Shown piece by piece: positions 34,099-42,744 of a stretch of DNA of 64,000 nt. This DNA is from Mesorhizobium sp. B2-3-4 (GTDB lineage Bacteria > Pseudomonadota > Alphaproteobacteria > Rhizobiales > Rhizobiaceae). The DNA is taken from assembly GCF_006442315.1 (NCBI RefSeq), contig NZ_VFVY01000006.1, forward strand, positions 62,001 through 126,000. Reading direction: 5' to 3'. Below the pieces are notes generated by a model that saw nothing but the letters and a program-made list of their open reading frames with translations, had not been told where the DNA came from and ran no database searches. The translations under genes were made by a program, and so were the position numbers. Within the stretch, counting starts at the first letter, position 1. Each line of letters opens with the position of its first letter.

Positions 34099-34571
34099 CC
34101 GACAGCCAGCCGAAGCCTGGAGTGATCCCGTGGCCGCCGGTGATCTACGCCGCCGCCATCCTCGCCAGCATCATTCTGGGCATGCTCTATCCCCTGCCCT
34201 GGATCGGCGACCTGCTGGGCGACATCCTGTTCGCCGCCGGATGGGTGGCGCTGTTCGGTACCGCCGCCCTCTGGGTCACCGCCATCCGCACCATGATGCG
34301 GGCCAAGACCACCCTCAGCCCGACCGCCCTGCCGGATCATTTGGTCACGTCGGGCCCGTTCGGCATCACCCGCAATCCGATCTATCTCGCGCTGACGCTG
34401 ATGCTGATCGGCGTCGCCTTCATCTCGGGAATAGCCTGGTTCCTGCTGTTTGCCTTCATCGCCTCCTTCGCCACGCAAAAAGTGGCGATCGAGCGTGAGG
34501 AAAAGATACTGGCGGCGAAATTCGGCAAGAAATACCGCGATTACGCCAAAAGGGTACGGCGCTGGATCTGA
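34095..34571 (+). CDS. Isoprenylcysteine carboxyl methyltransferase (ICMT/PEMT)-family membrane protein
   Basis: 158 residues with four hydrophobic segments. The C-terminal half has the ICMT/PEMT SAM-binding signature: LVTSGPFGITRNPIYLALTLMLIG and EREEKILAAKFGKKYRDYAKRVRRWI (E-x2-L-x3-F-x3-Y-x2-Y-x3-V-x-R). Bacterial members methylate unknown small molecules or lipids. It is translationally coupled to the DUF1624 gene, so the pair may modify the same envelope component (inference). Confidence 0.88.
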   Translation: MTDSQPKPGVIPWPPVIYAAAILASIILGMLYPLPWIGDLLGDILFAAGWVALFGTAALWVTAIRTMMRAKTTLSPTALPDHLVTSGPFGITRNPIYLALTLMLIGVAFISGIAWFLLFAFIASFATQKVAIEREEKILAAKFGKKYRDYAKRVRRWI

Positions 34572-34594
34572 GCGGCGCAGGCGAAGGCTGCCTT

Positions 34595-35680
34595 TCACAC
34601 AAGCAGCTTGGCCAGCACCTCATCGTTCAGGGTGTAACCGACGCCCGGCACTTGCGAGAGTGCAACGCTGCCATCATCGCCGATCGGGAGATCCTCAAGG
34701 AATACCGGGCCGTGGGGCGTGCCGAAATCACCGTCATAATACTCGGCAAAGATGCCGTTCGGAATCGCGCCGATCAGCGGCAGGTGGATGTGCTGTGGTC
34801 CATGCGCGGCAATGGCGGCGCCTTTCGCCTGCGCGAGTGCCGAGACCTTCATGAACTCGGTAACCCCGCCCATCCAGCGAGCGTCCGGCTGGACAATGCC
34901 GACCACGTCGGTCGCCATCAGGTCGCGGAAGCCGTGGACCCGGTACTCCTGCTCGCCGGCGGCTATGGGGATCGACGTCTGCATGCCGACCCTTGAGAGA
35001 CCGGCATAGTCCTCCGGGCCGACCGGCTCCTCGAACCAGGCGATATCGAAAGCCTCGACCTGTCGGGCAAATTGAATGGCCTCATGCGCGCGATAGGCAC
35101 AGTTGGCGTCGATCATCAGCTTGATGTCAGGCCCGAGTGCTTCGCGAACAGCCCCCACCCGCGCCGCATCCTCGGCGTACGAGACCCGTCCTACCTTCAT
35201 CTTGACGGCCTTCGCGCCTTTTTCGACATAGCCGGCCATCTCCGCCTGCAGGGCCCGCAGCGTCTTGTCGGGGCTGTAGTAGCCGCCGGCGATGTAGATG
35301 GGCACGCGATCGCGGTAGCCGCCAACCAGCCGGTGAAGCGGCAGGCCCGCGAGCTTGGCCTTGATATCCCACAACGCCATGTCGATCGGCGCAAGTGCCG
35401 CGGTCTCGAAGCCGCGCCGCCCATACATCTTGCTGTCGGAAAGCATCGCCCATATCCGTTCGGTCAGCGTCGGATCGATGCCTATGATCTGGCGGCAGAA
35501 TTCGTCCCTGAACTGCCTTTCTCCCGGCGACCCGCTGCCGATGCCGATGCCGGTCAGGCCGTCATCGGTGGTGATGGTCGTCACACTCATCTGCATATCG
35601 GTCCAGGTGTGCTTGCCGTTGGAGATCGGCACGGGCCTTGGCCAGCGATAATACCTTGCTTCAGCGCTGCGGATTTTCAT
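34595..35680 (-). CDS. Enolase-superfamily enzyme, mandelate-racemase subgroup (A)
   Basis: 361 residues. MR-type catalytic residues are readable: KMKVG (K-x-K base on the second strand), D in LMIDANCAY, E in WFEEPVGPED, E in IAAGEQEY (three metal ligands), D in QPDARWMGG and H in AAHGPQH (His-Asp dyad). With both K and H bases present it may be a racemase or acid-sugar dehydratase. It lies 15 bases downstream of a second, different enolase-superfamily gene and in line with a dipeptide-type ABC transporter, so it probably acts on the imported acid. Confidence 0.88.
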   Translation of the reverse strand: MKIRSAEARYYRWPRPVPISNGKHTWTDMQMSVTTITTDDGLTGIGIGSGSPGERQFRDEFCRQIIGIDPTLTERIWAMLSDSKMYGRRGFETAALAPIDMALWDIKAKLAGLPLHRLVGGYRDRVPIYIAGGYYSPDKTLRALQAEMAGYVEKGAKAVKMKVGRVSYAEDAARVGAVREALGPDIKLMIDANCAYRAHEAIQFARQVEAFDIAWFEEPVGPEDYAGLSRVGMQTSIPIAAGEQEYRVHGFRDLMATDVVGIVQPDARWMGGVTEFMKVSALAQAKGAAIAAHGPQHIHLPLIGAIPNGIFAEYYDGDFGTPHGPVFLEDLPIGDDGSVALSQVPGVGYTLNDEVLAKLLV

Positions 35681-35695
35681 GCGCGAAGGCTCGAT

Positions 35696-36862
35696 CTAGT
35701 GTTCGACATTCGAGCCATCGAAATGCTGCCGCATCGCGATCTCTATAGGCTTTTTTGGAAACCGGCCGCGCGCCTTGTCGCTGAGGCCGACACCGAGCCC
35801 TGGGCCGCTCGGGAGCGCGATATAACCGCCCTCCTGGCACGGCAGCGCCGTTACCAGTTCGCGCCCGACCAGATCGGTCGAACAGACACCGTCGAGATAG
35901 AGCGACGTCGGATATTCGCAAATCAGAAGATTTGGAACGGCGGCACTGAGATGCAGGCTTGCCATCGTGGCTACGGGAGAGAAAGTGTTGTGTGGAATGA
36001 CCGCGATGTCGAAGGCCTGGGCCAGTGCGGCAAGCCGCATCATGCCGGTGAAGCCGCCGCAAAGGCCGATGCAGGGCCGCAGATAGGAGGCTCCCCCCGA
36101 TATGCATAGCTGCCTGAAATCGTCCAGACTGTAGACGCGCTCGCCCGTCGCGACCGGCACCGGCACAGCGGCCTGGACGCGGGCCATGGCATCGATCGAG
36201 TCGGGACGGATGGGATCTTCATAAAACAGCGGATGGGCGTCGCGGATGGCGTGGCCGAAGGCAATCGCCTGCGCCGGCATCAGGCGGCGATGGACATCGA
36301 TGCAGAGATCGACATCAAACCCGACCGCCTCGCGTATGGCAAAGACCAGTGCGGTCGCGTCCTCCATCGCGCGGGCAAAACTGGACGAAACCGGCGTGCT
36401 TGCATCGTCGAGAAAAGGATTGATATGCCCGATCGCCGTATAGCCGGCATCGCGGAGCGCGAGGCAGGATTGGATCAACGCCTCGGCGGTGTTGCCGCGT
36501 GCCTGCCCGTAAAGACGTATCTTGTCGCGTACCGCACCGCCAAGCAGACTGAAGACAGGCCGGTCGAGCCGCTTGCCCTTCAGATCCCAAAGCGCGATGT
36601 CGATGGCCGAAATCGCCGCCATGATGACGGCGCCGTCATAGCTGCCAAAGCGGTGCAGGCAATCCCAGTGGTGCGTGATGCGATCCGCATCCTTGCCGAC
36701 GAGATACCGGCCGAACTTCTCGATAGCTGCCGCGGTCGCTTCTATATGCGCCCACGCGCCCGCCTCTCCGACCCCCACCAGCCCGTCATCGGTTTCTATT
36801 TCGACAAACAGATATTTGTCGATCGGCAACGGCTCGACCCGCCGGATTGGGGAACTCTGCAT
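35696..36862 (-). CDS. Enolase-superfamily enzyme, galactonate/mannonate-dehydratase-like (B)
   Basis: 388 residues. The capping domain starts IDKYLFVEIETDDGLVGVGE. The barrel has D-x-H (CIDVHRR), E in FYEDPIRPD, E in VATGERVYS and H in IPHNTFSP, which matches the galactonate-dehydratase/ManD pattern in which a D-x-H histidine replaces the K-x-K base. An acid-sugar dehydratase is therefore likely, but the sugar cannot be named. A 119-base gap without notable features separates it from the transporter's binding-protein gene upstream. Confidence 0.87.
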   Translation of the reverse strand: MQSSPIRRVEPLPIDKYLFVEIETDDGLVGVGEAGAWAHIEATAAAIEKFGRYLVGKDADRITHHWDCLHRFGSYDGAVIMAAISAIDIALWDLKGKRLDRPVFSLLGGAVRDKIRLYGQARGNTAEALIQSCLALRDAGYTAIGHINPFLDDASTPVSSSFARAMEDATALVFAIREAVGFDVDLCIDVHRRLMPAQAIAFGHAIRDAHPLFYEDPIRPDSIDAMARVQAAVPVPVATGERVYSLDDFRQLCISGGASYLRPCIGLCGGFTGMMRLAALAQAFDIAVIPHNTFSPVATMASLHLSAAVPNLLICEYPTSLYLDGVCSTDLVGRELVTALPCQEGGYIALPSGPGLGVGLSDKARGRFPKKPIEIAMRQHFDGSNVEH

Positions 36863-36981
36863 GTGCGTCTTTCATATGGGCATGGTCGGGAACACGGCGG
36901 CACGTCTTCGACAGGGCGCCGAAGCGCCCTGTCTCTCGTGTCGGCGGATGGATCGTCGGCGCTGCTGCGTCGCGGAGCCGC

Positions 36982-38532
36982 TCAGGCGTGTTTGAAGTAG
37001 TGGAAGTTCCAGTCATTGCCGTTTGGCATGATCGCGGGAACGATGGCCGTCGAGTGGCCGTAATTGACCACCTCGTTGGTCAGCCAGACAAAAGCCGCCG
37101 ACTGGTCCATGATCTTTTGCATGTCGCGGATCTGCGCCATGCGCGCGTCGTGGTCCATATTCGCCGAGCTTGCCTTGTGCAGCGCGTCGTATTCGGGGTT
37201 CGACCAGCGCTGCCAGTTCCAGTCGCCGATCTGATCCGTCTGGAAGAAGCGGGTGTTGAAATTGGCATCGACATGGGCGTTGAAGCGCAGGATGAACAAT
37301 TCCAGGCTCTTGCCGCTCTCACCCTTGCCGGATGACCAGTAGGACGCGCCCTCGCGCTGATCGACCTGCAGGTCGATGCCTACCTCCTGCAGTTGCGCCT
37401 GGGCAACCAGGGCCATGTTCTGGAACGCCGGCTCGTTGAGGATGGTGATCTTGAACGACAGGCCCGACTGTCCTGCTTCGGCAAGCAGGCTCTTCGCCTT
37501 CTCCACATCGCGTTTGTAGACCGGCGCGTCCGGCCAGTTGCCGTCGACGCTGTCGGGCAGCATCGCGTTCAGCCGCTTGGCCTGACCTTCGTAACCCGCA
37601 TCCACCATCTGGTCGACATCCAGCGCGTAGCGCAGCGCCTGGCGTACCCTGATGTCGTTGAGCGGGGCATGCTCGACATTCATGCCCAGCCACACGAAAC
37701 GCTGTCCGGGCATCGTCAGCAGCTTTACGTTCGGAAGCTGAGCCAGCGAAGGATCGGCGCCGATCGCAAGTTCGGTGAAATCGATCTCGCCCGAGCGCAG
37801 GGCAAGCTCAGCCGTCTTCGGGTTGGCGATCAGTTGCACATTGCAGGTTGGAAAATCCGGATGACGCCGGCTGTAGTCCGGGTTTTCGGTCAGGACGACA
37901 CGCTGCCCGGGTTCGAAGGATTGCACCTTGTAGGGGCCCGAGCCGACCGGTTGCTGGCGATGCTTGATGCCCAGGGCCTCGACCGCCTTGCGTGAAACGA
38001 TCACGCCCGAGCCGCCGGCGAGCGCGACGTTCCACAACGCCGGCGACGGTTCGGACAGGATCAGCCTTCCGGAATATTTGTCGTCGACCTTTACCTCGGT
38101 CAGGCTCGCCCAGTCGTCCTTGTAGGCGGAGATCTTGCCGTCCGCGTCGGGCTTGGCATAACGCTCGAAGGTGAACTTGACGTCATCGGCCGTCATCTCG
38201 CCATAGCCGTCGGTGAACATCTGTCCGGGCTTCAGCTTGAAATGGATCTCGGTCGGCGTGACCTGCTCGATGCTTTCGGCCGCATCGAGTTCCCACTCAT
38301 AGATGTTCGGCTTGAACGAGATCAGCTTCTGAAAAATGCTGCGGATCACATTGCCGTCGACCTGGCCGGTGCGGAAATGCGGATCGAGCACCTCGGCGCT
38401 TTTGGAAACACGCAGCACAAGGTTTGTCTTGCCTTGCGCAAAGACAGGCTTTGCGCCGGCTGCAAGCAACGCAGCCATTGCCGCCGACGCCGACAGGAAC
38501 GATCTTCTCGTCATTGCGGGATGGCAGGTCAT
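36982..38532 (-). CDS. ABC transporter substrate-binding protein, family 5 (dipeptide/nickel/oligosaccharide type)
   Basis: 516 residues. It starts with a Tat-type signal (MTRRSFL-x-A near residues 8-14, hydrophobic core, cleavage after FAQ near 33). The body is the SBP_bac_5 fold: AEVLDPHFRTGQVDGNVIRSI at the ligand-binding start, WELDAAESIEQVTP, and PLNDIRVRQALRYALD. A GGAGGG ribosome site precedes the ATG. Family members bind peptides, opines, plant oligosaccharides or nickel. Together with two acid-sugar enzymes, a sugar acid or opine-like ligand is plausible (inference). Confidence 0.9.
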   Translation of the reverse strand: MTCHPAMTRRSFLSASAAMAALLAAGAKPVFAQGKTNLVLRVSKSAEVLDPHFRTGQVDGNVIRSIFQKLISFKPNIYEWELDAAESIEQVTPTEIHFKLKPGQMFTDGYGEMTADDVKFTFERYAKPDADGKISAYKDDWASLTEVKVDDKYSGRLILSEPSPALWNVALAGGSGVIVSRKAVEALGIKHRQQPVGSGPYKVQSFEPGQRVVLTENPDYSRRHPDFPTCNVQLIANPKTAELALRSGEIDFTELAIGADPSLAQLPNVKLLTMPGQRFVWLGMNVEHAPLNDIRVRQALRYALDVDQMVDAGYEGQAKRLNAMLPDSVDGNWPDAPVYKRDVEKAKSLLAEAGQSGLSFKITILNEPAFQNMALVAQAQLQEVGIDLQVDQREGASYWSSGKGESGKSLELFILRFNAHVDANFNTRFFQTDQIGDWNWQRWSNPEYDALHKASSANMDHDARMAQIRDMQKIMDQSAAFVWLTNEVVNYGHSTAIVPAIMPNGNDWNFHYFKHA

Positions 38533-38571
38533 GGATGGTCCCTCCGGATGGTTTGACTTCGTGAAAACAGC

Positions 38572-39513
38572 TCAGGCGAAAGACAGCGAATAGGGAAAAT
38601 GGCAGCGTACCGAGCGGTTGTCCGGCAGCCGCCGCAGAGACGGCGGATCGGTCTTGCACCGCGTCTGCGCCACGGGGCAGCGTGTGTGGAACCGGCAGCC
38701 CGGGGGCGGATTGATGGCGCTTGGAATTTCACCGTGCAGGATGATCGGCTGCCCGGCCTTGCCAGGCGCATGCGCGGCATTGGTCGACAACAGCGCGGCC
38801 GAATAGGGATGCGCCGGCTTGCGAAACAGGGCCTCGGTTTCGCCGTCCTCGACGATCTGGCCCAGATACATGACCAGCATGCGGCCGGTAACGCGGCGGA
38901 TGACGCGCAGATCGTGGCTGATCATCAGATAGGTCAGCGACAATTCCCTCTGGATCTCGATGAGCAGATTGAGCAGGCCGCCCTGGACCGACACGTCGAG
39001 GCCGGCTGTCGGTTCGTCGGCAACGACGATGCGCGGCTTGAGCGCGAGAGCGCGCACGATCGCCAGGCGGCGCGCCTGACCGCCGGAAATCTCATGCGGG
39101 TAACGCTCGAAGACCGAATTCGGCAGGCCGAGCCGCGCCGTCAAAGTTTCGATCCAGCGCCATGTCTCATCGGCGGGAAGCGAGTGGATCGTGATGACTT
39201 CCTGCAAGAGGCTGCGAATACGCATGCGTGGCGAGAGCGAGGCGACGGCGTCCTGCATGATCAATTGCACGTTGCGACGGAACTGACGCGCGTCGGTGCG
39301 CAGATGGTCGGCCACGGGCCGATCGAAAACGGATAGTTCTCCGCCGCTCGGCAAGCGCAGCCCGACCAGAAGTCGGCACAATGTCGACTTGCCGGACCCG
39401 GATTCGCCGACCAGGCCGACCCGCCCGCCCTGTTCGACGGCGAAAGACACGTCGTCGAGGGATTTCACCGCGCCATAATGCGCCGAAACGCCGTCAAGCA
39501 AGATCGCCGTCAT
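38572..39513 (-). CDS. Dipeptide/oligopeptide-type ABC transporter ATP-binding protein (DppF-like)
   Basis: 313 residues from the ATG at 39513, overlapping the upstream ATPase gene by 4 bases; the longer frame lies within that gene. Walker [10 protein letters not shown], signature ISGGQARRLAIVRA, Walker B IVVADEPTAGLD and the C-terminal oligo_HPY motif (FRKPAHPYSAALL, then CRFHTRCP-x6-C) are complete. The cysteine-containing C-terminal domain of Dpp/Opp ATPases can bind an Fe-S cluster in relatives. It is the second of the two nucleotide-binding subunits. Confidence 0.92.
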   Translation of the reverse strand: MTAILLDGVSAHYGAVKSLDDVSFAVEQGGRVGLVGESGSGKSTLCRLLVGLRLPSGGELSVFDRPVADHLRTDARQFRRNVQLIMQDAVASLSPRMRIRSLLQEVITIHSLPADETWRWIETLTARLGLPNSVFERYPHEISGGQARRLAIVRALALKPRIVVADEPTAGLDVSVQGGLLNLLIEIQRELSLTYLMISHDLRVIRRVTGRMLVMYLGQIVEDGETEALFRKPAHPYSAALLSTNAAHAPGKAGQPIILHGEIPSAINPPPGCRFHTRCPVAQTRCKTDPPSLRRLPDNRSVRCHFPYSLSFA

Positions 39514-40487
39514 GCGATCTCTCCGGCGCGATGGCAGGCAACCTTGCGGGACGCACCGAGATCGCGAAGCTGCGGCGCGACCCGCAGACACTGCTCCACG
39601 ACATGGGCGCAACGCGGCGCAAAGATGCAGCCTTGGACTGGCGCGACCGGATCGGGCACCTCGCCTGGAATGAACATCAGCGGCGCATCGCTGACCTGGT
39701 CGTCGATCATGCACGCCATCAGCGCGCGCGTGTAGGGATGCGCCGGCGCAGCCGCAATGGCCGCGGTATCGCCGAGTTCGACGACGGTTCCGCCATACAT
39801 CACGCAAATGCGCTCGCACAGCCGCGCCACGAGGCCGAGATGATGCGAGATGAACAGGATCGAGCCTGACAACCTGGCCTTGAGGTCGCTGAGCAGCGAA
39901 ACGATCTGCGCCTCGATCGTGGCATCGAGCGCCGTCGTCGGCTCGTCGGCGATGAGCAGATCGGGCTCGGCCAGCAACGCCATGGCAATCAGCACGCGCT
40001 GCCGCATGCCGCCGGACAGGTCGCCCGGATAGCTGGCAAGACGCAATCCCGGATCGGCTATTCCAACGGCCTCCAGGGCGGCCAGTGCGCGACCGGTCGC
40101 GTCCGCGCGGCTGACGGCGGGGAAGCGGCGCTTGATGACGTCGACTAGATGTCGCTCAACCGAAAAGAGCGGATTGAGGGCGGTCATCGGATCCTGAAAG
40201 ACCATAGCGACGCGACTGCCGCGCAAGGCCCGCATGCCCGACTCGTCAAGCGACAGCAGATTGACCCCATCGAGCACGATCTCGCCGCTCAGTTTCGACG
40301 TATTGCCGGCCGGCAGCCCGATGATCGCGTTTGCAAGGCTGGACTTGCCCGATCCGGATTCGCCGACGATGCCCAGAATGCTGCCGCGTTCAATATCCAG
40401 ATCGATACTTCTGAGAATACGCGCCTCGCCACGGCCGGTGGCAGCCGACAGTTCAAGATTGCGTATCTGGACGAGAGGTTTTTCCAA
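39510..40487 (-). CDS. Dipeptide/oligopeptide-type ABC transporter ATP-binding protein (DppD-like)
   Basis: 325 residues. Walker [11 protein letters not shown]-loop [12 protein letters not shown], signature [14 protein letters not shown], Walker [13 protein letters not shown] and C-terminal AHPYTRALM plus CIFAPRC-x-H-x5-C are intact. It begins the minus-strand operon DppD-DppF-SBP-enolase B-enolase A. The matching permeases are encoded divergently on the plus strand from 40708, so the 220-base spacer must hold both promoters. Confidence 0.92.
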   Translation of the reverse strand: MEKPLVQIRNLELSAATGRGEARILRSIDLDIERGSILGIVGESGSGKSSLANAIIGLPAGNTSKLSGEIVLDGVNLLSLDESGMRALRGSRVAMVFQDPMTALNPLFSVERHLVDVIKRRFPAVSRADATGRALAALEAVGIADPGLRLASYPGDLSGGMRQRVLIAMALLAEPDLLIADEPTTALDATIEAQIVSLLSDLKARLSGSILFISHHLGLVARLCERICVMYGGTVVELGDTAAIAAAPAHPYTRALMACMIDDQVSDAPLMFIPGEVPDPVAPVQGCIFAPRCAHVVEQCLRVAPQLRDLGASRKVACHRAGEIA

Positions 40488-40614
40488 CAGTCCGATCCAT
40501 TAAGCCGGGGCAGTCCAAATGCCGGCGGCGCCTCACCGATTGCCAAGCCGAAGCCGGCATCCCTCGATGACGGGAAAATTCGGCAGATCGGCTGATAAGG
40601 CAAATTCGAAAACA

Positions 40615-40645
40615 CCATGCCGGTATGGAGAATCGCCATGCCGGT
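40615..40645. promoter_or_regulatory. Tandem CCATGCCGGT sites in divergent dpp spacer
   Basis: CCATGCCGGT occurs at 40615-40624 and 40636-40645, exactly 21 bases (two helical turns) apart. The first copy extends to CCATGCCGGTATGG, a palindrome with 12 of 14 matching positions. Located midway between the divergent transporter half-operons, these are plausible binding sites for the LysR protein encoded at 42745. Confidence 0.45.
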
Positions 40646-40707
40646 TTCGTCATCGTTGCTGTTATCGTTGCCCAATCGGAATGGCATGAGCCATGGAAAG
40701 GTCAATC

Positions 40708-41652
40708 ATGGGACGAGCCTATGTCGCTCGTCGCGCCTTGACGGCTGCGACTTCGATCTTCAGTGCGATGCTGCTCCTGTTTTGCCTGTCGAGCGCCATT
40801 CCGGGCGATCCGGCAACCGTGCTGCTCGGACCGCAGGCAAGCCCGGAATATGCCCGTCAATTCATTACCGAGATGGGGTTCGACAGACCGGTTTATGAGC
40901 GCATCTTCCTGTTCTTCGCCCATGTTCTCAGAGGAGATCTCGGCACCGACGTCATTACCGGCCGGCCGGTTACGGCAATTGTCCTCGGCGTCTTGCCAAG
41001 CACGATCTATCTGGCGCTGGCTGCCATCGTGATCGCTGTCGCCGCGGGCATTCCGCTTGGAATTTTTGCCGCCACCCACAAGGGAACGCGGGCCGACGCC
41101 ATGCTCGCCGCCGTCTCGATCGTCTTCGTTTCGATGCCGAGCTTCATCCTCGGCATCATTTTCCTCGTGATCTTTTCCGTATGGCTGAACTGGCTGCCGA
41201 TCCTGGGCAGCGGCCAGGGACTGCTCGACCAGATCCAGCGGCTGATCCTGCCGGCTGTCGTTCTGGCACTTGGATATGTCGGGTTGATTGCGCGTCTGGT
41301 GCGCGTTTCGATGCTCGAGGTACTTGGCGAAAGCTATATCCGGACCTCGCGCGCTTTCGGCATTTCACCAGTACGCATCGTGGGCACCTATGCCTTGCGC
41401 AATGCCATGCTGCCGACCCTGGCGACGCTTGGCATGATCGTCGGCCGCCTGCTTGGCGGCGCGGTGCTTATCGAGATCCTGTTCGCGCGCCAGGGCCTGG
41501 GCACAACGCTCTACGATGCGATCGTCAGCCGCAACTATCCGGTGATGCAGGGCGTGGTTTTCGTGGTGGTGGTGATTTTCGTGGTCGTGCAGTTCCTCGT
41601 CGAACTCGGCTATGCCTTCATTGATCCGCGCATAGGCAAGCAGAGGCACTGA
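40708..41652 (+). CDS. Dipeptide-type ABC transporter permease (DppB-like)
   Basis: 314 residues from the ATG at 40708, which has GGAAAGG seven bases upstream; the ATG at 40693 is an alternative. The start (VARRALTAATSIFSAMLLLFCLSSAIPGDPA) is the DppB/OppB first helix with the conserved IPGDPA. The EAA loop is GESYIRTSRAFGISPVRIVGTYALRNAMLP. Six membrane segments. It is separated from its ATPase and binding-protein genes, which run in the opposite direction. Confidence 0.92.
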   Translation: MGRAYVARRALTAATSIFSAMLLLFCLSSAIPGDPATVLLGPQASPEYARQFITEMGFDRPVYERIFLFFAHVLRGDLGTDVITGRPVTAIVLGVLPSTIYLALAAIVIAVAAGIPLGIFAATHKGTRADAMLAAVSIVFVSMPSFILGIIFLVIFSVWLNWLPILGSGQGLLDQIQRLILPAVVLALGYVGLIARLVRVSMLEVLGESYIRTSRAFGISPVRIVGTYALRNAMLPTLATLGMIVGRLLGGAVLIEILFARQGLGTTLYDAIVSRNYPVMQGVVFVVVVIFVVVQFLVELGYAFIDPRIGKQRH

Positions 41653-42539
41653 TGACGACCCTGAGCGCACCGTCTTCCGCCAACTCCAGTGCCGGGCGTG
41701 GGCCTGGAGCGATCGTGAGGGAAATCGCATCGACGCCGGGAGGGCTGATCGGCCTCGTCATAGTCGTGTCGATCCTGGCCTGCGCGGCATTCGCGCCGCT
41801 GATCGCGACCCACAACCCTGATTCGCTCGATATCGCGCATCGTTTCGCAACGCCTTCTGCCGCGCATTTGTTCGGTACCGACCAGCTCGGCCGAGACGTT
41901 TTCAGCCGTCAGGTCTACGGTTCACGCATAGCGATGATGGTCGCCCTCTCGGCCATCCTTGCCGGTCTCACCGCCGGTGTCGTCCTCGGTGTCGCCGCCG
42001 CCTACACGACGCCCCTGGTCGAGCGCCTTATCATGACGGCCTTCGACGCGGTGTCGTCGTTTCCAAGCATCATCCTGGCCCTGGCGCTGGTCGCCGTGGT
42101 GGGCCCCTCATTGCCCATGGTCGTGCTGATCGTGGCCGCCACGCTGGTCCCGCAATTCGGCCGTGTCGTACGCGCGCAAGTGCTGTCGATCATCAATTCG
42201 ACCTTCATCGAGGCCGAACTCGTGCTTGGCGCGACGAAGGCGAGGATCCTCGCCTTCCATGTCGTGCCAAACGTGATTGCACCCGTGGTCGTGCTGGCGG
42301 CCATGGAGGTGCCGGTGGTGATCGCGCTTGAAGCCGGGCTCTCCTTCCTCGGCCTCGGCATTCGGCCGCCATTGGCGAGCTGGGGCAGCCTGCTGCAGGA
42401 CGGCTACCAGAACATGTCGAAGGGCTACACTCCCGTGGTGGTGGCCTGCCTGATGCTGGCCGTCGCCACCCTCGGCTTTACCTTGTGCGGCGAGGCCCTT
42501 CGCGACGCCATCGATCCGCGCGCGAGGCGCCGCGCCTAG
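41652..42539 (+). CDS. Dipeptide-type ABC transporter permease (DppC-like)
   Basis: 295 residues, starting within the stop of the DppB gene (TGATG). The N-terminal loop (FGTDQLGRDVFSRQVYGSRIAM) is the DppC hallmark, and the EAA loop is AELVLGATKARILAFHVVPNVIAPV; the C-terminal LGLGIRPPLASWGSLLQDG is typical of the family. It pairs with DppB to form the membrane channel. A LysR regulator follows about 205 bases downstream. Confidence 0.93.
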   Translation: MTTLSAPSSANSSAGRGPGAIVREIASTPGGLIGLVIVVSILACAAFAPLIATHNPDSLDIAHRFATPSAAHLFGTDQLGRDVFSRQVYGSRIAMMVALSAILAGLTAGVVLGVAAAYTTPLVERLIMTAFDAVSSFPSIILALALVAVVGPSLPMVVLIVAATLVPQFGRVVRAQVLSIINSTFIEAELVLGATKARILAFHVVPNVIAPVVVLAAMEVPVVIALEAGLSFLGLGIRPPLASWGSLLQDGYQNMSKGYTPVVVACLMLAVATLGFTLCGEALRDAIDPRARRRA

Positions 42540-42616
42540 CCGTCGCCCGTTCTTGTCCTCACGCGCGGGCGGCCCGCGGACGCCAGGCATCTCGATTGCA
42601 CTTGCCGTCCGGAGGT

Positions 42617-42637
42617 GACATTTTTGCACAAAATGTC
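42617..42637. promoter_or_regulatory. Perfect inverted repeat upstream of LysR gene
   Basis: GACATTTT (42617-42624) and AAAATGTC (42630-42637) with a 5-base spacer: a perfect 8-base inverted repeat, 108 bases before the LysR start and 78 bases after dppC. There is no T-run, so an operator (possibly the regulator's own site) is more likely than a terminator. Confidence 0.45.
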
Positions 42638-42744
42638 GGATTTTCCGCATGGCCGCGTCGCTGAAAGCGCCATGCTGGCCGATCGGCTATCGACAGCCGG
42701 CCCAGGCAGGCGCTGGATCGATGCAGCGCGTCGAGGACAATTCC

